A stretch of 64,000 bases of DNA from Bilophila wadsworthia ATCC 49260 (GCF_000701705.1 NZ_JNJP01000009.1:1-64000), one strand, 5' to 3'. Counted from the first letter of the stretch, positions 42,473 to 52,033 are shown. Program-made: numbers and translations. Notes: a model not told the origin generated them from the letters alone.

Positions 42473-43645
42473 ATGAATCGCTTTTGCCGTTTGTTCCTCT
42501 TTATGCTGATGTGCGGCGGTCTGCTCTTTGCCGCCGTTCCCGCGTCCGCCGGCGACGGAACCCAAGCTGTTCAGGAAAAAACTCCCGCCCATCCCGCAAA
42601 AAAATGGCGGGTGGCCTACATTGAGGGCGGCGGGTACACGGACTATCAGCGTATCCTTGCCGCAACGGCCAAGGGGCTTGCCGAACTTGGGGTCATTGCC
42701 GATGGCGATGTGCCCATCCCGGAGAAGACGGACGACACCCGGCCCATTTGGGACTGGCTCGCCGAACATGCGGGCGGCGATCGGCTGGTGTTTTTGAAAG
42801 ACGGCTACTATTCCGCCAACTGGGACGCGGCGCAACGTGCCGCCAACAGAAAGGCCCTGCTCGACCGTATCCGTGAAAAGGGCGACGTGGACATGATTTT
42901 CGCCTTCGGCACATGGGCCGGGCTGGACATGGCCACAGCCGATATTTCCGTTCCGGTGTTCTCCATGTCGGTCACCGACGCCGTACAGGCGGGTATCGCC
43001 AAATCGTTGAAGGACTCCGGGCGCGACAACCTGCACGCACAGATCGACCCCGAGCGCTACAAGCGCCAGATCGCCGTTTTCCATGATATTTTTGGTTTCA
43101 AGAAAATGGGCATCCCTTATGAGGATACGCCGGAAGGCCGTTCCGACGTCTCGCTGGCCGCCATCGAATCCGCCGCCGATGAGCTTGGCATCGAGCTTGT
43201 GCGCTGCACCACGGCGCTGAACGTGCCTCCGGATCAGAGCTTCGCCAATCTCAAGCAGTGTGTTTCCCAACTGGCGAAAACCTCTGACGCCGTGTACCTC
43301 ACCACCAACTCGGGTATGCAGTGGAACCGGATGCGGGAACTGCTCCAGCCGCTCATTGAAGCGGGCGTCCCCTCCTTTTCCCAGAGCGGCATCGAGGAAA
43401 CGAAGCTCGGCGTCCTGATGAGCCTGTCCCAAAGCAGTTTTTCCAGTGAAGGCCGCTTCGGGGCCGAAGCCATCGTCAAAGTCATGGACGGTATACGCCC
43501 CAGAGATGTCGGGCAGGTATTCGACAGCGCAATAGGGCTTGCCATCAATCTGGAAATGGCGCGGCTCATCTATTGGGACCCGCCTTTCGAGATCCTGCTG
43601 GCGGCGGACGCGATCTATCAGGACATCAAAAACGCGGGCGAGTAA
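42473..43645 (+). CDS. ABC-type substrate-binding protein (ABC_sub_bind group)
   Basis: A 390-residue secreted binding protein; signal peptide MNRFCRLFLFMLMCGGLLFA ending ASA. After KKWRVAYIEGGGYTDYQRIL the sequence follows the two-lobed type I binding-protein pattern of the ABC_sub_bind family (IFAFGTWAGLDMATADISVPVFSMSVTDAV near 145-175; SQSGIEETKLGVLMSLSQS near 305). No ABC permease or ATPase is adjacent. The next gene, three bases after the stop, is an MFS transporter with extra sensor-like domains. The pair suggests that the binding protein presents ligand to the sensor/transporter, which is inference. The ligand is unknown. Confidence 0.82.
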   Translation: MNRFCRLFLFMLMCGGLLFAAVPASAGDGTQAVQEKTPAHPAKKWRVAYIEGGGYTDYQRILAATAKGLAELGVIADGDVPIPEKTDDTRPIWDWLAEHAGGDRLVFLKDGYYSANWDAAQRAANRKALLDRIREKGDVDMIFAFGTWAGLDMATADISVPVFSMSVTDAVQAGIAKSLKDSGRDNLHAQIDPERYKRQIAVFHDIFGFKKMGIPYEDTPEGRSDVSLAAIESAADELGIELVRCTTALNVPPDQSFANLKQCVSQLAKTSDAVYLTTNSGMQWNRMRELLQPLIEAGVPSFSQSGIEETKLGVLMSLSQSSFSSEGRFGAEAIVKVMDGIRPRDVGQVFDSAIGLAINLEMARLIYWDPPFEILLAADAIYQDIKNAGE

Positions 43646-43647
43646 AC

Positions 43648-45927
43648 ATGGAATCATCCCGTAGGCGTTTGCTCATCGGCGGTCTGGCAACGCTTCTCGC
43701 CGCGCAGTGCCTGTATGGCATCCTCACGCTGGCTACCCTGTACAAATCCTATAAGACTTCCCTTGTTTCGGTGCAGGCCATTGCCAGCGAAAAGTTCAGC
43801 CTCGATCTCTCGCGTCTGGCCCGTTTCGGCAAAGATCCCGAACGCGTGGAGGACATGGCCGAGCGCGTGCGCCGTTTTTGCGAAATCGCGGGCGTCAGCC
43901 GCCTTGCCGTACTGGACGGAAAAGGGCGGAGCATCGCCGCCTGGCCCTCCGACGCATCGGAGGCCCCGCCCGTCCCTCAGGACGAGAACAAGCTCAAAAC
44001 GCTGCACGGCGAGGTGAAGACCTTCGACGCCGACGGGAAGGTCTGGATCGTCCAGCCCATCAGGAACCGGACCGGAACCGATGTGGGGAGCGTGCTCGCC
44101 GGGTTCGACGAGGCGGGCATGACCGCGCTTGTCGGCAAAGCCGCCTCCATGCACGCGCTCCTGTTCCTCGGGGTGGCCGTACTGGGTGGCTCTTTGTTTA
44201 TCCTGCTGGTATTGCGGGAAGGCAAGCCCCCTTTCCCCAGGCTCGGAAAAGGATGTCTCATCATCCCCCTGCTCGTCAGCCAGATCGCTTTCCTTTTTTT
44301 CCTCCGGGGCCCGGTCGTTTCCTTTTTGGAGGAAAACGCCCGAGACGCCGGAACGCAGCTTGCCCGCTACATTGGGCATGATGTCGCTCACATCAACGAT
44401 CTCGGGTTGAAGCTGGCGGATGTGCCTTCCGTCAGGACGTATCTGGACCACATACGCCAAAGCTTGCCCTGGGCGCAGTCCATCACCGTCAGCGACGCCG
44501 GCGGGACCACCTTTACGGCGGGGAACCCGAGGACGCCCCTCCAAGCGGGCGTGCCCCTGTCCGCCGACAGCCCGGTTTCCGTGACCGTGGGCATTGACGA
44601 GAGCACGGTATGGGAAGCCTTCCGCTCCATCGTCTACGACACCCTGACCATCATGATCATCGCCATGCTGTTCATGCTGGAGCTTGTGCCCCTGCAGGGC
44701 GTGGGACAGGCCGCCGCGCCGTCCTCCGGTGACCCCCTGCCGCCGCGCATCATGCGCCCGATCATTTTTCTGTGCATGTTCGCCATCGATCTGCCCGCTT
44801 CCTTTATCCCTCTGCGGATAGCGGAAATGGATCTCGGCCTGCTTGGGCTCCCGCCCGATGTGGTGATGGGCCTCCCGCTGTCGTTTGAAATGTGCGCGGT
44901 GGGCATAGGCATCCTCATAGGCAGTTTTTGGAGCCAAAAGAGCGGCTGGCGGCCCCTTCTGCTGTGGGGGGCGCTGCTGGTGGCGCTCGGCAACGTCGCA
45001 AGCGGCCTTGTCTCGGATTCCCTCGCCTACATCCTCTCCAGAGGCGGCGCGGGGTTCGGCTACGGCCTCATCAACCTCGCCGGGCAGGTCTTCGTCGTGT
45101 CGCACTCCTCGCCCGAGCACCGGGCCGGGAACCTCTCCGCGCTCGTCGCGGGCCTATACGCCGGGTTCCTGTGCGGCAGCGCCTTCGGCGGGCTCATCGC
45201 GGATAACCTCGGGTATGCGTCGGCCTTCCTCGTTTCGGCGGGATTGATGGCCATCATCGGGATCTTCCTCCATTTCGCGCTGCCCCGCGAGGCGTGGACT
45301 CCCGAACCGTCGGCCTCAGGGCGCATCTCCCTGCGCGGGCTCGGCGCCTTTTTCTCGGACATCAAGATGGCGGGCCTGCTGCTGGGCAACATCTTCCCCT
45401 GCGCCTTTGTGACCGTGTGCCTGTTCCAATTCTTCCTTCCCGTGTCGCTCAGCCAGGCCGGGGTCAGCCCGGCGGGCATCGGGCGGGTGTTCCTGCTGTT
45501 CTGCCTCGTGATCATCTACCTCGGCCCCTTCTTCGGGAGGGCCGTGGACAAGTCGCCCAACAAGCTCGTCTGGCTCGTGGGCGGCGGGTTCCTGTGCATC
45601 GGCGGCATCATTGCCCTGCTCCTTCTCGACGGGCTCGCGGCGGCTTTCGCCTGCGTGGCGCTGCTCGCCCTGTGCAATGCCATCGTCGCCAGCGCGCAGG
45701 GAACTTATGCGCTCGAAATCCCGGTTTCCCGGCAGGTCGGATCCGGCAGGACGGTGGGGATCTACAATATCACCGAACGGCTCGGCCAAATGCTCGGCCC
45801 GGTAGCTCTCGGGCAGGTGATCGCCCTGTGGGGCGTGAATTCGGGACTACTCGGGATGGCGGCGGTCCTCGCCGTCCTGAACATCCTTTTCGCCCTGACC
45901 GGGCGCTTGGCCAAGGCTGGCGCATGA
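43648..45927 (+). CDS. MFS transporter with two N-terminal extracytoplasmic sensor-like domains
   Basis: A 759-residue membrane protein. Residues about 8-28 form a helix, followed by a periplasmic domain of about 135 residues (LSRLARFGKDPERVEDMAER, then VSRLAVLDGKGRSIAAWP). Helices lie near 168-190 and 205-225. A second periplasmic domain (about 228-345) contains DAGTQLARYIGHDVAHINDL, YLDHIRQSLPWAQSITVSDA and GIDES. A helix near 352-370 then leads into a complete 12-helix MFS domain (about 395-755). The two loops resemble single CACHE/PAS-like sensors such as those of histidine kinases, but no kinase or other output domain exists. It starts three bases after the binding-protein gene. Confidence 0.8.
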   Translation: MESSRRRLLIGGLATLLAAQCLYGILTLATLYKSYKTSLVSVQAIASEKFSLDLSRLARFGKDPERVEDMAERVRRFCEIAGVSRLAVLDGKGRSIAAWPSDASEAPPVPQDENKLKTLHGEVKTFDADGKVWIVQPIRNRTGTDVGSVLAGFDEAGMTALVGKAASMHALLFLGVAVLGGSLFILLVLREGKPPFPRLGKGCLIIPLLVSQIAFLFFLRGPVVSFLEENARDAGTQLARYIGHDVAHINDLGLKLADVPSVRTYLDHIRQSLPWAQSITVSDAGGTTFTAGNPRTPLQAGVPLSADSPVSVTVGIDESTVWEAFRSIVYDTLTIMIIAMLFMLELVPLQGVGQAAAPSSGDPLPPRIMRPIIFLCMFAIDLPASFIPLRIAEMDLGLLGLPPDVVMGLPLSFEMCAVGIGILIGSFWSQKSGWRPLLLWGALLVALGNVASGLVSDSLAYILSRGGAGFGYGLINLAGQVFVVSHSSPEHRAGNLSALVAGLYAGFLCGSAFGGLIADNLGYASAFLVSAGLMAIIGIFLHFALPREAWTPEPSASGRISLRGLGAFFSDIKMAGLLLGNIFPCAFVTVCLFQFFLPVSLSQAGVSPAGIGRVFLLFCLVIIYLGPFFGRAVDKSPNKLVWLVGGGFLCIGGIIALLLLDGLAAAFACVALLALCNAIVASAQGTYALEIPVSRQVGSGRTVGIYNITERLGQMLGPVALGQVIALWGVNSGLLGMAAVLAVLNILFALTGRLAKAGA

Positions 45928-46148
45928 CGGATTGCCGCCCTCCCCTTGAGGGGACCAGCTTCCGCTTTTTGCATAGCCGCCACATGTTTTCCGCAAAGCG
46001 CCTCCTCCGATCCTCCTCCGTGCGCCGCAGTATGGCATTTCACGCGGGAGGGTTCCTTTCCGGCCCGCTTTTTGCTTTGTTCCTTGCAAGAGACAACGAT
46101 GCGCAATAGTGTTGGCACCGCTGGATGCCGCCTTGCAAAGGAGCACAC

Positions 46149-47600
46149 ATGATTGATCCGCTGGCTATGCCCATCTTCAAGCCTCTTTGGGAGGCCTTTC
46201 CCTATCTTCCCGGCTGTTTTGCGGCATGGCGCGGCATGAGCCTCGGTGAAATATCCGCTTCGGCCTACGCGGCGGCGGACGGGGAACGTCGGCCTTCCGA
46301 CGCCATCGTGGACTGCATGGCGAAACACGCGGCACGAAGCCTCGGCAACGATGTTGGCCAAGCGGTCAAGCGGTATTTTTCCCGGAACAGCGCCGTCCTG
46401 TCGGCGAATCTGCACGGCATCGACTGCCTGCCTGAAATGGTGCAGGCCGTGCCGTTCTTCGGCCTTGACCGTCTGGCCGGCGGCACACCGGGGGCCGTAA
46501 TCCCCGTGCTGTCCTGCGGCGGCGTGTCCCTGCAAAGTTCGGCATACCCGCGCGGGCTGCAATCCTTCCACGCGGACGCCCCGGCACGGTTCCCGCTGTT
46601 CCGGAGTTCCTGGCAGGATACCGTGGAACTGAATGCCCCCGCCTTGGCCGCAAAGGACGTACGTTCAAGTGCCGCCCACTGGAGGCCGACCAGGGCCTAT
46701 GAGGAGCGCGGGCTTGGGACGGTGCTGCACCATTTGCTTGACCCGGACACCCTCGCGCTCAAACGCTTTGGGGAACAGGCCGCGCGGGTCAACGCGAAGC
46801 TGTACGCCGCCCTGTTTCCGGATGCCCGGCCTGTAGTCGCCTATCTCGAATTGGAGGAAATCGCCCGGGAGCTGCTGATCGGCGATCTTGCCCGGCCCGA
46901 TTCGGTGTTGCACAGGGCGCTGTTTACGCCGGTCCTGCGCGAGGGGCTTTTACGGCGTCTGGCCGGCGTGCGCGGCTGTTGGAGCCCCTGCGTGGCTTCC
47001 GGCGGCGAGCTGCCCCGGACAGCCGGGAACGGCACGGCCTTTTTCTGGGGCGTAGACGGGCGCGGGCGGCGGCACCCTCTGCGCCTGTCGCCGGACAACG
47101 GCGCGTTCGAATTTCCGGGCTTCCATCTGCCGCTTGTGCCGGAAGCCGTCATCGGAGCCCTGCGCGACCGGAACATTTATCCGGGGCTGTTCGTTTCCTA
47201 CATGACGCTTGCACTTGAGCACGGGCTTTGCTGCCACGGCGGGATTTTCCTCGTGCGCTATCTTCCGACCATGCTCCACGCCGTGCGTGATCTATTCATG
47301 GAGTGCGGCGAACCGCTCCCGCCTCTCCCGGGCCGGACGATGTTGGCGGCTTTCGCCATTTCCATGCAAGCCCGAGAAACCGGGAGGCTTTTCCCTGCGG
47401 GTATGCTGGAACTGCTCACCTCCGGAGGCATCAGCAGGGCGGACCTGCAACGCCTTGCCGATCTCCCGCTTGAAGCGGTCCTTCCCCTCAGCCTCGCCCG
47501 GTGGTGTCTGGACTACACACCCCGCTCGCAACGGACCCCGGCCTGGGAAGCCGACTTGCGCAATGTGGCGTGGGAAGGCCTCACCATTGAAGTATCATGA
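46149..47600 (+). CDS. Protein of unknown function (483 aa)
   Basis: A soluble protein without signal peptide or membrane helices; ATG 46149 has AAAGGAG eight bases upstream. It is rich in Leu, Ala and Arg with several Cys and His residues (CWSPCVASGGELP near 280, HGLCCHGGIFLVRYLP near 358). The start MIDPLAMPIFKPLWEAFPYL is Pro- and aromatic-rich. I recognise no family or catalytic motif. It lies 221 bases after the sensor-MFS gene on the same strand and before a terminator, so it may belong to the same functional unit. Codon use is like that of its neighbours. Confidence 0.65.
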   Translation: MIDPLAMPIFKPLWEAFPYLPGCFAAWRGMSLGEISASAYAAADGERRPSDAIVDCMAKHAARSLGNDVGQAVKRYFSRNSAVLSANLHGIDCLPEMVQAVPFFGLDRLAGGTPGAVIPVLSCGGVSLQSSAYPRGLQSFHADAPARFPLFRSSWQDTVELNAPALAAKDVRSSAAHWRPTRAYEERGLGTVLHHLLDPDTLALKRFGEQAARVNAKLYAALFPDARPVVAYLELEEIARELLIGDLARPDSVLHRALFTPVLREGLLRRLAGVRGCWSPCVASGGELPRTAGNGTAFFWGVDGRGRRHPLRLSPDNGAFEFPGFHLPLVPEAVIGALRDRNIYPGLFVSYMTLALEHGLCCHGGIFLVRYLPTMLHAVRDLFMECGEPLPPLPGRTMLAAFAISMQARETGRLFPAGMLELLTSGGISRADLQRLADLPLEAVLPLSLARWCLDYTPRSQRTPAWEADLRNVAWEGLTIEVS

Positions 47601-47726
47601 AATAAAGGCAGTTCGGCACTTCCCCGATAACAAGGCCCGCTTCTGAAAGAAGGATGCGGCCCTCTGTATCGTACCATGTGCTCCACAGTGGCTTCAGCAC
47701 TTCCAGCCAACATCTTCTTTCCATAC

Positions 47727-47758
47727 AAAAGCCCCACGCATTATCCGTGGGGCTTTTT
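47727..47758 (+). terminator. Intrinsic terminator
   Basis: AAAAGCCCCACG/CGTGGGGCTTTTT arms around a seven-base loop, T-run at the end. It separates the upstream unknown gene from the TAXI operon. Confidence 0.9.
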
Positions 47759-47847
47759 CCGTTCCGGCCTCATGGAGAAGAATCTGAATGTCGACAGGCC
47801 CGGCCATCACCCAGAATGAGGAGTGTCGCGTGATAATCAGATTTTAT

Positions 47848-47865
47848 ACATGTCTATGGACATGT
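47848..47865. promoter_or_regulatory. Palindromic upstream activator site ACATGTC-N4-GACATGT
   Basis: A perfect dyad with seven-base half-sites and a four-base spacer, about 115 bases upstream of the -24 element. Related GACATGTTC sequences stand before the two other sigma-54 promoters (54181-54194 and 61363-61373), so this is the likely binding site of the AcoR-type activator(s) encoded in the cluster. Confidence 0.65.
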
Positions 47866-47978
47866 TCTTTTTTTCTACAAGCGTGAACACGCCGTTTTTC
47901 GTCTTCTCTCCCGAGAACATCCCGATTTCTCACCCTCTTTTATTCCCTTTTTCACAATACGGCGCCCAAGATACGGCC

Positions 47979-47994
47979 CGGCCCAATTATTGCT
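47979..47994 (+). promoter_or_regulatory. Sigma-54 promoter of the TAXI operon
   Basis: CGGCCC-AATTA-TTGCT: the invariant GG (47980-47981) and GC (47992-47993) are ten bases apart, as required for -24/-12 promoters. Confidence 0.65.
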
Positions 47995-48079
47995 TTCCCT
48001 TCAGCATGATAGTCCGAGGCTTCATCAGAGGTTGAACATTTGGACAGGCCGCACGGCCTGCGTGAAGAAGGGGATCACC

Positions 48080-49969
48080 ATGTCATTCGCATTGACACGG
48101 GAAGGGATAAAGCCGGTTGCAAAGGGGTTTGCGCTGGCTTTGGCCCTCTTCCAGATCTGGTTTACCACGGGTTTTGGGGTGCTTGACGGCTCCATGATGC
48201 GTGTCATGTTTGTGTCGTTTATCACAGTGCTCGTTTTTCTGTTCATACCTTGCCGTAAATACAAGGAAAACGAGAAAGAACCCACGCTGTTTCTGCTTAT
48301 CGACCTGTGCTGCGCGGGTCTCGCCATCGCCACGGCGGTCTACTTCGCCCTGCATCTGACCGAAATCACCACCCGTATGCGCTACATCGACGACGTAACC
48401 CCGGCGGCCAAATTCTTCGCCGCCGCAACGGTCCTGCTCGTCCTCGAAATCACCCGCCGCACCACGGGCTGGGCGCTGGTCATCGTGGCCTCGACGCTTA
48501 TCCTGTACGCCTTCTTCGGAGACATGCTGCCCCGCGCCGTCAAGCATACGGGCTTCACCTTCGACGTCATCGTCGAACATCTTTTCCTGCTCAATGAAGG
48601 CGTGTACGGCATCCCGATCGGCGTGGCGACGTCGACCCTGTTCGGGTTCATCATGTTCGGGGCGTTCCTCGAACGCTCCAAGATGAGTTCCATCTTTATG
48701 GATCTCGCCTGCCTGCTCACCCGCAACTCGCAGGGCGGGCCCGCCAAGGTCGCCATTTTCGCCTCGGCCCTGTTCGGGACCATCTCGGGAAGCGCCGCCG
48801 CCAACGTCTACGGGACCGGCACCTTCACCATCCCGCTCATGAAGAAGGTCGGCTACCGCGCCCCCTTCGCCGGCGCGGTGGAAGCCGTCGCCTCCACCGG
48901 CGGGCAGCTCATGCCCCCGGTCATGGGGACCGCCGCCTTCCTGATGGCGGATCTGTCCGGCGCGGGTTACCTCAACGTCGCCAAAGCCGCCCTGCTCCCG
49001 GCGATCCTCTATTATCTCGCCCTGCTCGTCATGATCCACTTTGAAGCGGTCAAGAATGACCTTGGCAAGCTCTCGCCCGACATGGTCCCCGAAACCAAGT
49101 CCGTGGTCAGCCGCCTCTACTACCTCGTACCCATCGCCGTGCTGATCCTGCTGCTCGGCATGGGCCGGAGCGTGGTCTTCTGCGCCAACATCGCCACGCT
49201 GAGCATCGTCCTGCTCGCCATGCTCAAGGCCGAGACCCGTTTCACCTTCAAATCCTTCATAGAAGCGCTCGTCGCCTCCTCGCGCGGGGCCCTGATGGTT
49301 TCGGCCTGCTGCGCCTGCTCCGGCCTCATCGTGGGCGTGCTTTCGCTTACCGGCATCGGCTACAAGTTCATCAACCTGATCACCATCCTCGCCGGGGACA
49401 GCCTGTTCCTGCTCATGGTCTACCTCATGCTGACCAGCTTCGTGCTCGGCATGGGCATCCCGACCACTCCCGCCTACATCGTGGTCGCCACCCTCGGCGC
49501 ACCCGCGCTCATCAAGGCCGGGGCCCCGCAGCTCGTCGCCCACATGTTCGTGTTCTACTATGCGATCCTGTCCTTCATCACCCCGCCCGTGTGCGTCGCG
49601 GCCTTCGCGGGGGCTGCCATCGCCGAAAGCAAGGCCATGGAGACGGGCTTTATCGCCCTCAAGCTCGGCATCGTGGCCTTCATCGTGCCCTACATGTTCG
49701 TCTATCAGCCCGCGCTCCTCGGCATCGGCGAAACGCCCGAAATCATCTGGGCCGCCATCACAGCCATCATCGGCGTCATCGGCATCGCGGGCGGTATGCA
49801 GAGCTGGCTTCTGTGCTCGACCTCCGCATGGGAGCGCGCCTTCCTGCTCATCGGCGGGCTGACGCTCATCTATCCCGGCCTCTCCACCGACATCATCGGC
49901 TTCGGGCTCCTCTTCTCCGTAGGCATCGTCCAGATGCTCCGCCGCAGGAGAGCACCCATCGCCGCATAA
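48080..49969 (+). CDS. TRAP transporter fused 4TM/12TM permease (TAXI type)
   Basis: A 629-residue polytopic protein combining the small (DctQ-like, about residues 12-160) and large (DctM-like) TRAP membrane subunits, as in TAXI-TRAP systems. DctM signatures include FGTISGSAAANVYGTGTFTI near 235, ASTGGQLMPPVMGTAAFLMA near 270 and VLGMGIPTTPAYIVVATLGA near 460. It imports an organic acid using an ion gradient together with the TAXI-type binding protein at 50937-51920. ATG 48080 is chosen over an upstream in-frame ATG because AAGGGGAT lies before it. It is the first gene of a sigma-54-controlled operon. Confidence 0.93.
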   Translation: MSFALTREGIKPVAKGFALALALFQIWFTTGFGVLDGSMMRVMFVSFITVLVFLFIPCRKYKENEKEPTLFLLIDLCCAGLAIATAVYFALHLTEITTRMRYIDDVTPAAKFFAAATVLLVLEITRRTTGWALVIVASTLILYAFFGDMLPRAVKHTGFTFDVIVEHLFLLNEGVYGIPIGVATSTLFGFIMFGAFLERSKMSSIFMDLACLLTRNSQGGPAKVAIFASALFGTISGSAAANVYGTGTFTIPLMKKVGYRAPFAGAVEAVASTGGQLMPPVMGTAAFLMADLSGAGYLNVAKAALLPAILYYLALLVMIHFEAVKNDLGKLSPDMVPETKSVVSRLYYLVPIAVLILLLGMGRSVVFCANIATLSIVLLAMLKAETRFTFKSFIEALVASSRGALMVSACCACSGLIVGVLSLTGIGYKFINLITILAGDSLFLLMVYLMLTSFVLGMGIPTTPAYIVVATLGAPALIKAGAPQLVAHMFVFYYAILSFITPPVCVAAFAGAAIAESKAMETGFIALKLGIVAFIVPYMFVYQPALLGIGETPEIIWAAITAIIGVIGIAGGMQSWLLCSTSAWERAFLLIGGLTLIYPGLSTDIIGFGLLFSVGIVQMLRRRRAPIAA

Positions 49970-50081
49970 CCCCGCTCCGGCAGGAGCCCTTCCTGCGGGT
50001 GGTCCACCCGGCATCCCGCCCGCGGGAAGGCTGTTTCGGTCCCACAATCATTTCACATAAACAGCTTCAAGGAGTTTTAAG

Positions 50082-50933
50082 ATGATCATCGATTTCCGTA
50101 TGCGGCCCCCGGCACGGGGTTTCCTGAACATCGGCGTCTACGACGACGTGGCCCGCACCGCAAAGCTCACCGAATGCTTTTCCATGAAACAGGCCCCGTC
50201 CGTCGCCCAGAAATCCCCCGAACTGATGCTTCAGGAAATGGACACCGCCGGGGTGACGATGGGCGTCATCCCGGGCCGCAACGGCCACTTCAAGGGGTCC
50301 ATCTCCAACGACGACATCATCAGCCTGCTGGGTGATTTTCCGGGCCGTTTCGTGGGCATGGCCGGGCTCAACGCCTCCAAAAGGGAAGAGTCGCTGGAAG
50401 AAATCCACCGCACCGTGCTGAACGGCCCCCTCAAGGGCATCTGCATGGAGCCCGGCGCTCTGGACAAGCCCATGTACGCCGACGACCCGCGCATCTATCC
50501 CATTTATGATCTGTGCGAACAGCACCGCATCCCGGTCATCCTGATGCTCGGAGGCCGGGCCGGGCCGGACATCACCTACAGCGATCCCAAGATCATCAAC
50601 CGCATCGCCGCCGACTTCCCGAAGACCAACTTCATCATTTCGCACGGCGGCTGGCCGTGGGTGCAGCAGATCCTCGGCGTGTGCTTCTTCCAGAAAAACA
50701 TCTATCTGTGCCCAGACATGTATCTCTTCAACTGCTCGGGCGCGGCGGATTACATCATGGCGGCGAACAACTTCATGCAGGATCGCTTCCTGTTCGGCAC
50801 GGCCTACCCGCTGATGCCCATCGTGGACTGCGTGAGCCATTTCAAGGGGCTTTTCAAGCCTGAAGTCCTACCCAAGCTCCTCTATAAGAACGCGGCAAAG
50901 CTTCTGAACATCGAACTGCCCGAGGAGGCATAA
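50082..50933 (+). CDS. Amidohydrolase-superfamily protein lacking usual metal ligands (paralogue 1)
   Basis: A 283-residue protein with the amidohydrolase-2 (ACMSD/decarboxylase-like) layout. It begins MIIDFRMRPPARGFL, whereas catalytic members start with an HxH zinc motif (for example DFHTH). The usual GSDYP-type Asp near the C-terminus is replaced in LFGTAYPLMP (near 238). His residues in FIISHGGWPW (near 190) remain. Related enzymes decarboxylate or hydrolyse aromatic or unsaturated acids. It lies between the two TAXI-TRAP genes, so it likely acts on the imported compound, perhaps metal-independently. A close paralogue is at 56408-57265. Confidence 0.85.
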   Translation: MIIDFRMRPPARGFLNIGVYDDVARTAKLTECFSMKQAPSVAQKSPELMLQEMDTAGVTMGVIPGRNGHFKGSISNDDIISLLGDFPGRFVGMAGLNASKREESLEEIHRTVLNGPLKGICMEPGALDKPMYADDPRIYPIYDLCEQHRIPVILMLGGRAGPDITYSDPKIINRIAADFPKTNFIISHGGWPWVQQILGVCFFQKNIYLCPDMYLFNCSGAADYIMAANNFMQDRFLFGTAYPLMPIVDCVSHFKGLFKPEVLPKLLYKNAAKLLNIELPEEA

Positions 50934-50936
50934 ATC

Positions 50937-51920
50937 ATGACCTGCAAGCATTTCTTCAAGGCCGTAGCCCTTGCCCTTTCCCTCGCCGTGGGTGCCGCTC
51001 CCGCCCTCGCCAAGAACTTTACCGAACTCAAGGCCGCGGCATCGCCCGCCGGCGGCGCGTGGTACGTCGGCATGGGCGCGATGGGCAAAGCCATTTCCAC
51101 CATGTATCCCGAGCTTGACGTCTCCCTCTTCCCCGGCGGCGGGCTCGCCAACGTCATGCACGTCGAGAAGGGCGCGAGCGACTTCGGCATCGCCGCGCAC
51201 AGCGTCATATTCGCGGCGGCCAAGGGCATCGATCCCTACAAGAAGCCCACGGAAAACGTCATGGGCCTTCTCAACCTGCACGACTCAACCCGGATGCACT
51301 TCATCGTGAACAAGGCTTCCGGCATTACGTCCCTCGCCCAGATCAAGGAAAAGAAGATGCCCATCCGCATCTCCATGTCCCATACCGCCGGAAACTCCTA
51401 TCTGTTCGGCAAGTGGATCCTTGAGGAATACGGCATCAGCCAGCAGGACATCACCGCGTGGGGCGGCAAGATCTACACGCCTTCCACCAACGACGCCGCC
51501 AGCATGATGAAGGACGGCCAGCTTGACGTGGCCCTGTGGATCGGACCCGGCGAAGCCTTTATTGTGCAGGACATGATGAACAGCGTGGACCTCGATATCC
51601 TGCCCGTGGACGAGAACGTCATCAAGGCCGTGGGTGAGAAGTACGGCCTCCAGCGCGACGTGATCCCGGCGTCGTTCTACGGCGGCAAGTTCGGCAAGGA
51701 CATCGTCACCGTATCCGCCAGCACCGAACTCATGATCAACAAGAACGTCTCCGAGGACATCGCCTACAAGATGGTCAAGGCCATGTGCGAAAAGCGCGAC
51801 GACATCGTGATCGCCAGCCCGTTCTGGAAATCCTTCATGCCCGAGAAGGCGGGTCAGGGGCTCGCTCTGCCGCTGCATCCCGGCGCGGCAAAATACTACA
51901 AGGAAAAAGGCTGGCTGTAG
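50937..51920 (+). CDS. TAXI-family TRAP solute-binding protein
   Basis: A 327-residue periplasmic protein; ATG 50937 with GAGGAGG upstream, signal peptide ending PALA. TAXI features are AAASPAGGAWYVGMGAMGKA near residue 33, LFPGGGLANVMHVEKGASDFGIAAH near 65 and MSHTAGNSYLFGKWI near 147. It captures the ligand and passes it to the fused permease at 48080-49969. It is the third gene of the operon (permease, amidohydrolase, binding protein) and is followed by a terminator region. The ligand is unknown, though the enzyme context suggests an unsaturated or aromatic acid. Confidence 0.92.
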   Translation: MTCKHFFKAVALALSLAVGAAPALAKNFTELKAAASPAGGAWYVGMGAMGKAISTMYPELDVSLFPGGGLANVMHVEKGASDFGIAAHSVIFAAAKGIDPYKKPTENVMGLLNLHDSTRMHFIVNKASGITSLAQIKEKKMPIRISMSHTAGNSYLFGKWILEEYGISQQDITAWGGKIYTPSTNDAASMMKDGQLDVALWIGPGEAFIVQDMMNSVDLDILPVDENVIKAVGEKYGLQRDVIPASFYGGKFGKDIVTVSASTELMINKNVSEDIAYKMVKAMCEKRDDIVIASPFWKSFMPEKAGQGLALPLHPGAAKYYKEKGWL

Positions 51921-52033
51921 AAAACTGAAAGACTGAGGGGCTCCTCGCCCCTCAGACTCCCCCGGCAGGGGAATGATTCCCCTGCACCCCCGGATGGAGG
52001 GTGGGGAATGTTTTCAATCTTTCCCTGTGTCAA

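Larger units (their letters stand above)
47601..48079. other. Regulatory region upstream of the TAXI-TRAP operon
   Basis: About 480 bases holding, in order, a terminator (47727-47758), a single GTCGAC (47790-47795), a palindromic activator site (47848-47865) and a sigma-54 promoter (47979-47994). A short frame at 47823-48035 is not accepted as a gene. Confidence 0.6.

Noticed and set aside
46113..46128. Sigma-54-like TGGCAC element before the unknown gene at 46149
   Set aside because: The GG and GC dinucleotides are 11 rather than 10 bases apart, which normally abolishes sigma-54 promoter function.
47790..47795. GTCGAC upstream of the TAXI-TRAP operon as a GntR operator
   Set aside because: A single copy with no partner and no adjacent -35/-10 boxes; the operon has a convincing sigma-54 promoter instead.
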